Source: a virus. Taken from it: DNA of 37,232 nt. The stretch spans positions 1 to 37,232 of IMG/VR virus record IMGVR_UViG_3300017770_000052; one strand, written 5' to 3'. The notes under the pieces were generated by a model. It was not told the origin of the DNA. It worked only from the letters and a program-made list of their open reading frames with translations, and did not search any database. Positions 14,101 to 19,709 of this stretch are shown one piece after another. Positions within the stretch are counted from its first letter, which is position 1. Each line of letters opens with the position of its first letter. Made by a program: the position numbers and the translations under genes.

Positions 14101-15713
14101 GCAGTAGTAGTACCTCTTGAGGTTCCAAAAGTAGTAGTTGTACCAAACGCAGTTGTAGTAGCCTTGCTAGTAGTAGTATTAAAGGCTGTAGTTGTCCCTC
14201 TACTCGTACCAGTAGCCCTAGAAGTTGTAAAAGTAGTAGTTGTACCTTTACTAGTCGTAAATGTTGTAGTAGTATTAAAGGCTGTAGTTGTGCCTCTACT
14301 GGTACCTGTAGCAAAAGCAGTAGTAGTACTTTTATCTGTAATTCTATTAGTGCTTCTACTTGTTGCAAACGTGGTCGTTGTACCCCTTGTGGTAGCAGTA
14401 TTAAATACAGTAGTTGTACCTTTACTGGTTACACGAGAAGTTCCTCTACTTGTGTCATAGACAGAAGTAGTGCTCCTACTTGTACTCTTCGATGTATTTG
14501 TATTAAATACGGTAGTTGTACTACGAGTGGTTCCAGTTAAGAAAGTAGTTGTAGTACTTCTGCTAGTACCCCGACTTGTGCCTCGGCTAGTATTATAAAC
14601 TGTAGTTGTATCTTTGCTAGTGCCTCTTGAAGTCTGAGTATTAAATACACTCGTAGTATCTCTAGAAGTGCTTCTAGCTGTGTTAAAAGTAGTAGTGGTA
14701 GTTACATCTGTAGACCTACTAGTACCTCTAGAGGTATTATATGTAGTAGTATACGTGGTAGTAGTACTGCGGCTTGTTGCAGTATTAAAAGTGGTAGTAG
14801 TAGAAATAGTCGTAGTTCTACTAGTATTAAATGTGGTAGTATAATTGGTAGTGGTTGCTACAGTTGTGGCACGCGAAGTATTATACGTAGTTGTATAAGT
14901 AGTGGTAGTAGACCTACTAGTTCCTGTTCCAATACTTGTATTGAAAGTGGTAGTTGTACTTTTAGTAGTATCAAAATTAGTCGTATAAGTAGTAGTAGTG
15001 TTTACAATAGTAGTTTTACTAGTATTATACGTGGTAGTATAGTCTGTGACAGTCGACTTTGTAGTTGTGGTATTAAAAGTCGTAGTAAATACAGTATTAG
15101 TTGTAGCACTAGTAGCAAATGTGGTAGTAAATGCAGTTGTAGTCGCTTTCGTAGTACCTCTGCTAGTAGCAAAAGTAGTAGTAAATGCGGTAGTAGTTGC
15201 CTTACTTGTAGCTGTGTTAAAGGTAGTAGTATAGGCAGTTGTAGTAGCTTTACTTGTCCCAAACGTGGTATTAAACGTGGTAGTAGTACTTACTGTTGTA
15301 CCTCTGCTTGTGTCATACGTACTGACATAAGTAGTAGTTGTACTTTTTGAAGTTGCAAAAGTAGTGGTAAACGCAGTAGTAGTGCTTCTAGAAGTAGCGT
15401 TGGAAGTATCGTAATTAGTAGTGTAGGTACTAGTAGTACTACGAGAAGTTGTAGTATTTGTATCGAAAGAGGTAGTAGTACCAAAAGCAGTTGTTCTACT
15501 TGTTGCAAAAGTAGTAGTAAATGCGGTAGATGTGCTGGCAGAAGTTTGGGTGCTTCTAGAAGTATTATAAATAGCATTCCATACAGTGCTCAGACTTCCA
15601 TCTGTAACTTTCTGTACGACATAGTTTACAAACCGCAACGTTCCCGCTGCAGCTTTAACTACTATTTGCTCTGGTTCTTGTACTGCGGAACCATTCCAAA
15701 CCTTAATAGCCAT
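11175..15713 (-). CDS. Giant Thr/Ser-rich repeat protein, putative tail fibre or virion surface protein
   Basis: The 1512-aa product has a short N-terminal domain (residues 1-50, starting MAIKVWNGSAVQEPEQIVV) and about 1400 residues of low-complexity repeats such as TSRGTTTAFNT. It ends in a C-terminal cap finishing YWDGSQWTE. Roughly every second residue is Thr. Positions alternate strictly between a face of Thr, Phe/Tyr and Arg/Lys and a face of small residues (Ser, Gly, Ala, Thr, Asn), the pattern of an extended beta structure. An aromatic-rich island lies near residues 735-818. It has no Pro-rich or coiled-coil part and almost no Cys. It follows fibre accessory genes and precedes a GT-like gene. 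The start ATG has no ribosome-binding site and sits one base after the preceding stop (TAAGATG). Its function is not known; fibre is inferred. Confidence 0.8.
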   Translation of the reverse strand: MAIKVWNGSAVQEPEQIVVKAAAGTLRFVNYVVQKVTDGSLSTVWNAIYNTSRSTQTSASTSTAFTTTFATSRTTAFGTTTSFDTNTTTSRSTTSTYTTNYDTSNATSRSTTTAFTTTFATSKSTTTTYVSTYDTSRGTTVSTTTTFNTTFGTSKATTTAYTTTFNTATSKATTTAFTTTFATSRGTTKATTTAFTTTFATSATTNTVFTTTFNTTTTKSTVTDYTTTYNTSKTTIVNTTTTYTTNFDTTKSTTTTFNTSIGTGTSRSTTTTYTTTYNTSRATTVATTTNYTTTFNTSRTTTISTTTTFNTATSRSTTTTYTTTYNTSRGTSRSTDVTTTTTFNTARSTSRDTTSVFNTQTSRGTSKDTTTVYNTSRGTSRGTSRSTTTTFLTGTTRSTTTVFNTNTSKSTSRSTTSVYDTSRGTSRVTSKGTTTVFNTATTRGTTTTFATSRSTNRITDKSTTTAFATGTSRGTTTAFNTTTTFTTSKGTTTTFTTSRATGTSRGTTTAFNTTTSKATTTAFGTTTTFGTSRGTTTAYTTSTAFLTSKGTTTSFSTTTTFTTSKGTTTSFTTTTSRTTNTSRTTTFTTTTSRSTGESRGTTTSFGTTTTRGTAESRSTTTTFNTSRGTTFGTTTTFGTTTSRGTGESRGTTTSFATSRGTTFGTTTTFGTTTSRGTNTSRTTTFGTTTAYSTTTAYSTSTTFATSRTTTLGTSRTTQTGLGTSRGTSRHTATEFQTIVDSSSSRTTTFLAQTNIHTFYVTYYYSRGYKSRSTYRVTQYWETTSQTTTFSVRTYSNTGTNTVTSYTTYWTTYFGTVTGFNTGRTTTFGTSRSTAESRSTGESRSTATSRTTTFGTTTSFGTATSRTTQTSRTTTFGTSRGTTTAYTTTTSFGTATNRTTQTSRTTTFGTNRSTTTAYTTTTAFVTGTSRGTTTAYSTTTSFGTATSRTTTFGTTTAFGTGTSRGTTTVYNTNRGTGTSRGTTTTYTTSRGTGTSRGTTTAFATSRGTGTSRSTTTAFATGTSRGTTTAFNTTTAFLTSKSTTTVYNTNRATGTSRGTTTSFNTTTSRSTTSTYTTTFTTTFATNRSTTTTFNTATSKSTTTTYTTAFSTIFNTSKSTTTTFTTTFLTSTSRATTSAFNTNTTLSTTTAYTTSFTTTFNTSKSTTTAFTTTFATATSKTTSTTFTTTFNTSKSTVSTYTTAFTTTFGTSNITSKATTTAFNTATSKSTTSTFTTTFATSRGTSHSTTSAYTTTFATNNITSKSTTTAFVTTTVFSTSKSTTTTFGTSRITTNETGCAYTTTFNTSNVTTKSTTTAYSTATSRTTNFDTTTVFDSSRGTSRSTTSAYTTTFDTSDGTSRSTTSVFNTATNRGTTKSTTTAFDTTASTSRTTSSAFVTVFNTNITTQKSTTTTFDTSDTTSRSSTTAFTTVFNTSNITTVSTTTAFSTIYGTARTTTTSRTTTFDTSKGTSRSTTTTFGTNTVVYERVTSTGVETEVSSASAHNSRYWDGSQWTE
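11290..15590 (-). repeat. Degenerate Thr-rich coding repeat array
   Basis: This is the repetitive part of the 1512-aa protein. The main unit is about ten codons, T-S-[RK]-[GS]-T-T-T-x-[FY]-x, with 8-codon and shorter variants. Thr codons vary between ACT, ACA, ACG and ACC from copy to copy, so the repeat is far stricter in protein than in DNA. That implies selection on the amino-acid pattern rather than recent DNA duplication. Confidence 0.85.
13260..13510 (-). other. Aromatic-rich non-repeat island in the Thr-rich protein
   Basis: Residues about 735-818 break the array with stretches such as TFYVTYYYSRGYKSRSTYR and TQYWETTSQTTTF and then TSYTTYWTTYFGTV. Tyr and Trp are frequent here and Trp is otherwise confined to the two ends of the protein. 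It may be a folded domain, hinge or binding head in the middle of the fibre. Confidence 0.7.
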
Positions 15714-15714
15714 C

Positions 15715-15945
15715 TTAGACTACATACCAAACATAACCTACGGGCTTATCCGTTCCGTCCGATGCTTGAGGAGTGGTTCCTGTAATTTCAGAAGTTTTAT
15801 TCACCCAGACAATAGAGTTGGCTCCGTCTTTCATATACATACGACCATCCGCAGTATTGATAGCAACTTCACCTAATGCTAGTTGTGAGTGAGTAGGAAC
15901 AGCGCCCGCTGTAGACGAACGCTTTAGTTTAATCGTTTGTGCCAT
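15715..15945 (-). CDS. Short fibre N-terminal-domain protein (Mtd-N-like)
   Basis: The 76-aa product MAQTIKLKRSSTAGAVPTHS continues with LALGEVAINTADGRMYMKDG. This matches the small beta-rich module found at the N-terminus of many phage receptor-binding and fibre proteins (major tropism determinant N-terminal type: KR-x-PT-LA-GE-A-NT-DG-LY-KDG). Here the module is the whole gene. It shares its start MAQTI-x-x-KRS with the 403-aa fibre gene upstream, so the two are paralogous at the N-terminus. The ribosome-binding site GGAGAG lies 5-6 bases before the ATG. It precedes the Thr-rich gene by a single base. A role as adaptor or attachment module for the neighbouring fibre is an inference. Confidence 0.72.
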   Translation of the reverse strand: MAQTIKLKRSSTAGAVPTHSQLALGEVAINTADGRMYMKDGANSIVWVNKTSEITGTTPQASDGTDKPVGYVWYVV

Positions 15946-15992
15946 TTGGCTCTCCTATAATCTGCGTATGTACGCTAGAGATTCGGTTTTAT

Positions 15993-17204
15993 TTAGAATG
16001 ATCCGCCATCAATAGTTCCTGTATAAACAGAGTTGAAATTTGCGGCAGTTAATAGTACGGAAGTTGCACTTCCATCGCTTACAGTCCAGTTATCGTTTGT
16101 TTCATTCCAAAGAAGCGATACATTTGTCGCAGTTCCTCGTTCAACTTCGATACCAGCATTTGCAGAAGGAGTACCTGTCTCATCCTTGTTAAGTACCATG
16201 ATGTTATCACCAATGGCAACAGTAGTAGAATCAACAGTAGTTGTCGTACCTTCAACTGTAAGATTACCTGTAATTGTAGCATTACCAGCAACCGAGATAT
16301 TTGTAGAAGTAATGTCATCAGAAGTTAGAGTACCATCTACCGATACATTATTGAATGTTACGTTAGAGTTGGTAGCAACTGCCTGACCGATAGAGATTGC
16401 TCCGTTTGATACACCAACACCAGTACCCGCAGAGATATGTGCACGTACTTCACTAGCACTTGGGCCTGTATAAGTAATTACACCAGTAGAGTTATTGTAA
16501 GCTAAAGAACCGTCTCCGCCTGAATCTGTAACAGAGATTGCTCCTCGAGCATCGCTGTCTGCATACTGTGCGGCTGCAGTAAGGACTAGTTTGCCGTCAG
16601 CTCCGTCTGCAACAGTAATATTACCATGCCCAGCGTGCTTAAGAATAGTATCAACTCGAGTATCCACTCGAGCATTTGTAAAATAAAGATTGCTTGAACC
16701 TTCACTAATATTATCCGTACCTAGGGTTACTGCTCCGGTTGCACTGTTAACACTTGTTACAGCTGATGCCGCCTGAGAGAAAGAAAGAACACCTGTTGAT
16801 GAATTATAACTTAAATCACCACTTACACTAATAGCACCTCGTGCTCTAGCAGTTGTATGATAAAGGTTGGTTGAGCCTTCAGTTATATCATCGGTGTCGT
16901 GGTTACTAACATCACTAACTGTACCAGTTACATTACCTGTTAAAGCTGCTGTGATTGTACCTGCTGAGAAATTTCCTGAACCATCTCGTACTACAAGCTT
17001 ACCTGCAGTATTCGCACTTGCCGCACCATCAATGACGCCTGTGTAGTATTGACCACCAATAGCAACAGGACCTGTAGTGCCATCAGGATGTCCTATAAAT
17101 AGCTTATTACTATCCGACTTGCCTGAATAAGCTAGTTCACCTGCCGAAAGGCTTGAGGGAGTTGTAGTACTTGTACTACGTTTGATTTGAATTGTTTGAG
17201 CCAT
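15993..17204 (-). CDS. Tail fibre protein, beta-rich, with repeated DDITEGSTNLY motifs
   Basis: The 403-aa product starts MAQTIQIKRSTSTTTPSSLS, the same Mtd-N-like module as the 76-aa neighbour. The motif DITEGSTNLYHTTARAR recurs as NISEGSSNLYFTNARVD, a feature of marine phage tail fibres. Triple beta-helix-like repeats follow (NATITGNLTVEGTTTTVDS), then GDNIMVLNKDETGTPSANAG, and the protein ends TGTIDGGSF. The role is probably host recognition or a fibre shaft. The ribosome-binding site CGGAGA lies 8 bases before the ATG. The C-terminal ending resembles that of the 121-aa protein encoded upstream (TLDAGAF). Confidence 0.82.
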   Translation of the reverse strand: MAQTIQIKRSTSTTTPSSLSAGELAYSGKSDSNKLFIGHPDGTTGPVAIGGQYYTGVIDGAASANTAGKLVVRDGSGNFSAGTITAALTGNVTGTVSDVSNHDTDDITEGSTNLYHTTARARGAISVSGDLSYNSSTGVLSFSQAASAVTSVNSATGAVTLGTDNISEGSSNLYFTNARVDTRVDTILKHAGHGNITVADGADGKLVLTAAAQYADSDARGAISVTDSGGDGSLAYNNSTGVITYTGPSASEVRAHISAGTGVGVSNGAISIGQAVATNSNVTFNNVSVDGTLTSDDITSTNISVAGNATITGNLTVEGTTTTVDSTTVAIGDNIMVLNKDETGTPSANAGIEVERGTATNVSLLWNETNDNWTVSDGSATSVLLTAANFNSVYTGTIDGGSF

Positions 17205-17225
17205 TTAAAGTCTCCGGGATTAGCC

Positions 17226-17591
17226 TTAAAAGGCTCCTGCGTCAAGCGTGTCTGAATCATCGTCAGCTGAACCTACAATTATAGGTACCCACTGGAATAC
17301 TCCGCTGCTTGTTTCGCGATATATTTTATATTGATTGTCGTCCGTATCGTACCATGTGTCCCCTTCGTTGACTTGAGACCCTGTTGGTGTGTTTGCTTGT
17401 GAAAAATTTTGTCCTGCTAATTCTTCTAGAGCGTCCTGTACATTACTAGCGGATAAACCGGAAACTGAAGAAATACCCATAGCAGATGCAACGGTACTAG
17501 CAATAGCTATACCTGCTGCTGTAATAGTTGTTGTTTCCTCTGTAACTTCTACGCCATTTTGTACTGGTGTTGCCGTAATTGTAATCGCCAT
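17226..17591 (-). CDS. Small fibre/baseplate accessory protein
   Basis: The 121-aa product starts MAITITATPVQNGVEVTEET and has an alanine-rich middle (ITAAGIAIASTVASAMG). A segment SASNVQDALEELAGQ is of a type often found in phage fibres, and GDTWYDTDDNQYKIYRETS is a frequent tail fibre module. It ends TLDAGAF. The ATG overlaps the previous stop (TAATG), with AGGAGG 10 bases upstream. It is part of the P2 operon with the 112-aa protein before it and the fibre after it. It is structural by composition and position; its exact role is unknown. Confidence 0.72.
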   Translation of the reverse strand: MAITITATPVQNGVEVTEETTTITAAGIAIASTVASAMGISSVSGLSASNVQDALEELAGQNFSQANTPTGSQVNEGDTWYDTDDNQYKIYRETSSGVFQWVPIIVGSADDDSDTLDAGAF

Positions 17592-17929
17592 TATCGAGTA
17601 ACCTCCTGAGTCAAATCTACAGTACCTTGTATAATTCTTGTTACTGACGCATTATTAGCAGTGAAAATTTCTAAATCGTAAACATATGTTCCGGCTACTA
17701 GAGGAGTACTCACTGAATTTGCTAAGGATAGCGTTATTGTTCCATTGGAAGGATTGGCTATGTTACAAGTAAAATTAGCTGTAACAGAGGTAGCTGTCTT
17801 TGAAGTTCTCATTTGAGCACGCGCAGAGTAGCCTGTCAGGTCTTTAGCTGATCCATCTTCTTTGACTGTAAAGTTAATGGCAAAGTCGGAACCTTGGTCA
17901 ATAACTAGGTTGTAGCGGGCTGCACTCAT
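17591..17929 (-). CDS. Small virion protein with Ig/BppU-like domain
   Basis: The 112-aa product starts MSAARYNLVIDQGSDFAINF and continues TVKEDGSAKDLTGYSARAQM. That order (R-Y-LVI-QG-DF, then DLTGY-ARAQ-R) is the conserved start of phage baseplate upper-protein-like beta-sandwich domains common in marine phage tails. It ends DLTQEVTR. It is the first gene after promoter P2, and GGAGG lies 6 bases upstream of the ATG. It probably forms a baseplate or fibre adaptor; the family resemblance is moderate. Confidence 0.72.
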   Translation of the reverse strand: MSAARYNLVIDQGSDFAINFTVKEDGSAKDLTGYSARAQMRTSKTATSVTANFTCNIANPSNGTITLSLANSVSTPLVAGTYVYDLEIFTANNASVTRIIQGTVDLTQEVTR

Positions 17930-17949
17930 TTGATTTCCTCCATTACAGA

Positions 17950-17978
17950 ATTATAGCTAACTTGGGGTGTTATGTCAA
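17950..17978 (-). promoter_or_regulatory. Sigma70-type promoter P2 (consensus -35 and -10)
   Basis: On the - strand TTGACA (17973-17978) is followed after 17 bases by TATAAT (17950-17955), a perfect consensus with an upstream A7 tract. The 19 bases AAAAAAATAATTCTTGACA are identical to those of P1. The expected start is near 17943, giving a short leader with GGAGG at 17936-17940 before the ATG at 17929. It should drive the fibre accessory and Thr-rich protein genes down to 9497. Confidence 0.88.
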
Positions 17979-17998
17979 GAATTATTTTTTTGGTGGTA

Positions 17999-19009
17999 TT
18001 ATAGCAGTAATTGTTTAATACGAGCCAAAGTTGATGGGTAGTCGTAACATTGATACTTTGTACTATACCAAGCGGCCCATTCTCTGGCCTTTTTTCTGTT
18101 CCACCAACTTAAATCATTAACATACTCCGGCAATAGGTCTAGATGTCTTAAGTCTTTGGTTTCCCAGTGGTACTCAGGGAACCCGTACGAAATAATAGGT
18201 ACTTCGTGTAAAAAACACTCTATACCTGCTGTACTGTTTTCCAGTATAGCTACTTTTGTTTTAGGAAGCACATCATGCATACTGACTCCTGCTATAATTA
18301 CAGTATGTCCCTTGCTGATAAAGTTATCAACTTGAGGTAAATATAATGATTCCCAGTCTTTTATTTTTGATGTTTCTATTTTGAAAGTAGGATGTAGTTT
18401 AATTACAATAGGGTCTGATACAGTTTTTTCTAATTTATTTACTATACTAACTAGTTTATTGAAGTGACTGCCAAAAGACATCTGTGTAACTGTTTCATCC
18501 CCAGGCATTTGACCTAGTACTAAAATATGGTTTTCAGGAATATAAGGAGCTTTCTCGGTAAGCTTAATATCTTCCCTATCACTCCACTTGTTAAGTTTCT
18601 GAGATATTATATCTTTAACAGTGGTATTAAAAAATTCTTCCGTTTCTGTACCTTCATATGCAGGTTTTTCATATGCTATAGAGGAACAAGGTCCATATCC
18701 TTGAGTATCTATCGTAAAGTACTTATGTGTAGGGCCTGTAGGCTTTACAATTAAAGTTTTCCTACCTAGGTGTGCTTTATTTTCTTTTAACCAATTAATA
18801 GTAACATGATTATAAAGATAAACATCTTCGGAAGAGTCTACTATTTCTTCCGACACGTATTCGGGGGTGTCTGGAAGATCTATAAACTGACTCTTTCTAA
18901 CATCATACCCTAGTTCATCAAATGCTTTAATTATATCTAAATAAATTGTTGCCCAGTTATTCCTTAGCTTTCTAAAACGTGTTGCACATAGATTAACTTT
19001 CGGCATCAT
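17999..19009 (-). CDS. Capsule-polysaccharide-type GT-B glycosyltransferase
   Basis: The 336-aa product resembles the KpsC/KpsS capsule-synthesis family of GT-B transferases. The N-terminal half carries NLCATRFRKLRNNWATIYLD. The C-terminal half has VIKLHPTFK with H206-P207, VIIAGVSMHDVLPK, then AILENSTAGIECFLHEVPII with N258-S259 and E264. These mark the nucleotide-sugar (often CMP-Kdo) site in the family. It overlaps the oxygenase gene by 17 bases and shares its promoter P3, so the two probably work together. In bacteria such enzymes build surface polysaccharide. Here, between fibre genes, the target is more likely a virion protein, or else the host surface. Start choice: two ATGs in tandem; the first is given. 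Confidence 0.75.
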   Translation of the reverse strand: MMPKVNLCATRFRKLRNNWATIYLDIIKAFDELGYDVRKSQFIDLPDTPEYVSEEIVDSSEDVYLYNHVTINWLKENKAHLGRKTLIVKPTGPTHKYFTIDTQGYGPCSSIAYEKPAYEGTETEEFFNTTVKDIISQKLNKWSDREDIKLTEKAPYIPENHILVLGQMPGDETVTQMSFGSHFNKLVSIVNKLEKTVSDPIVIKLHPTFKIETSKIKDWESLYLPQVDNFISKGHTVIIAGVSMHDVLPKTKVAILENSTAGIECFLHEVPIISYGFPEYHWETKDLRHLDLLPEYVNDLSWWNRKKAREWAAWYSTKYQCYDYPSTLARIKQLLL

Positions 19010-19634
19010 TGTACCACCCAGAAATTGCTAATCTAGGGCGAGGAGCAAAAGAGGATACTTCACTTACAAAGTGTAACTTACCTGTTTCTCCTAGTTCTAA
19101 CAGTACTAAATCTCCCCAACCAGGAACATAACTAGTCCAAGTATCTCCATTTTCTATGTTTAGAATTCCTCCGTATTCAGGTTTCCAATCCCAAGAAAGA
19201 TTGAATATAAATGCAACACCTCTTTTCTCATCGGTGTGTCTACCCAAAAAGTCTCCAGGATAGTATGCGGAAGTGAACGTTTCGTATAAAACAGGATTTT
19301 CTAGGCTTGTATTTTTTCGTATAACATCTTTGAATTTTTCAGACTCTAGTACTTCTTTTTTAAAGGTGCACTCCCAACAGCCACAACCTTTGACATGATT
19401 AGTACTTCGACTAAATTTATAAGTAAAGTCATTAGAGTTAACACTGTTTGTAATATGATGAGAAGCTCCATACTCCTGCCTATACCCACCGATATTGTTA
19501 TTCATCATTATAGGTTTAGCAGTTTTATTATGCTTAATAGCCTTGCTCCACCAGTGAGCAGGAGTGCCATCAGCAGCACAAGCTAAATTCCACGATTCAT
19601 CATGTGAAAGATAGTTTTTTAATATTTTTATCAC
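18993..19634 (-). CDS. 2-oxoglutarate/Fe(II)-dependent oxygenase (prolyl-4-hydroxylase-like)
   Basis: The 213-aa product has the double-stranded beta-helix motif set: H133-T-D135 in GRHTDEKRG, the distal H188 in KLHFVSEV, and R201 and S205 in RPRLAISGWY for 2-oxoglutarate. YYPGDFLGRHTD and EYGGIL are typical of prolyl-hydroxylase-like enzymes. It has an unusual Cys cluster CGCWEC at residues 84-89. The start is GTG 19632-19634 with AAAGGTG just upstream. It sits directly after the gene for a collagen-like tip protein, under its own promoter P3, and overlaps the glycosyltransferase gene. Hydroxylation of a fibre residue is the natural hypothesis, but the substrate is not shown by the sequence. 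Confidence 0.85.
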   Translation of the reverse strand: MIKILKNYLSHDESWNLACAADGTPAHWWSKAIKHNKTAKPIMMNNNIGGYRQEYGASHHITNSVNSNDFTYKFSRSTNHVKGCGCWECTFKKEVLESEKFKDVIRKNTSLENPVLYETFTSAYYPGDFLGRHTDEKRGVAFIFNLSWDWKPEYGGILNIENGDTWTSYVPGWGDLVLLELGETGKLHFVSEVSSFAPRPRLAISGWYNDAES

Positions 19635-19663
19635 GAAAACACCTTTATTTAGTTTTTAAATTT

Positions 19664-19687
19664 AGGGGGTATTATAGCATACCCCCT
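19664..19687 (-). promoter_or_regulatory. 9-bp inverted repeat over the P3 -10 box (operator-like)
   Basis: AGGGGGTAT (19664-19672) and ATACCCCCT (19679-19687) form a perfect 9-bp dyad with a 6-base centre covering the -10 box and reaching the expected start site. It looks like a repressor or activator site. As a terminator for the upstream fibre gene it would lack a T-run (AAATTTAAA follows). Confidence 0.65.
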
Positions 19688-19699
19688 AGATTATGTCAA
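19671..19699 (-). promoter_or_regulatory. Sigma70-type promoter P3 (consensus -35 and -10)
   Basis: On the - strand TTGACA (19694-19699) and TATAAT (19671-19676) are 17 bases apart. It stands in the 75-base gap between the collagen-like tip gene and the GTG of the oxygenase gene, with an expected start near 19664. It gives the oxygenase/glycosyltransferase pair its own transcription start. Confidence 0.86.
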
Positions 19700-19709
19700 G
19701 ATTTAAATT

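Noticed and set aside
11214-15234. Many + strand ORFs rich in Val/Leu or Ser/Cys opposite the Thr-rich gene
   Set aside because: They follow from the complement of ACN/TCN repeats (GTN, AGN), have repeat-only content and no ribosome-binding sites, and they end where the repeat ends.
11214-15590. Repeat array resembling a CRISPR or tandem satellite at first sight because of recurrent AGTAGTAGT
   Set aside because: There are no constant-length repeats with unique spacers. The pattern is codon-level degenerate and keeps a single open frame over 1512 codons.
17998-18003. Another TATAAT on the - strand at the end of the glycosyltransferase gene
   Set aside because: The place for a -35 box 17 bases upstream (18021-18026) reads GGCTCG, so no promoter is supported. 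The motif is the stop codon context CTATAATACC.
19664-19687. The 9-bp dyad as a terminator of the tip fibre gene
   Set aside because: The stem is followed by AAATTTAAA with no T-run, and it sits exactly on the P3 -10 box, so an operator role is preferred.
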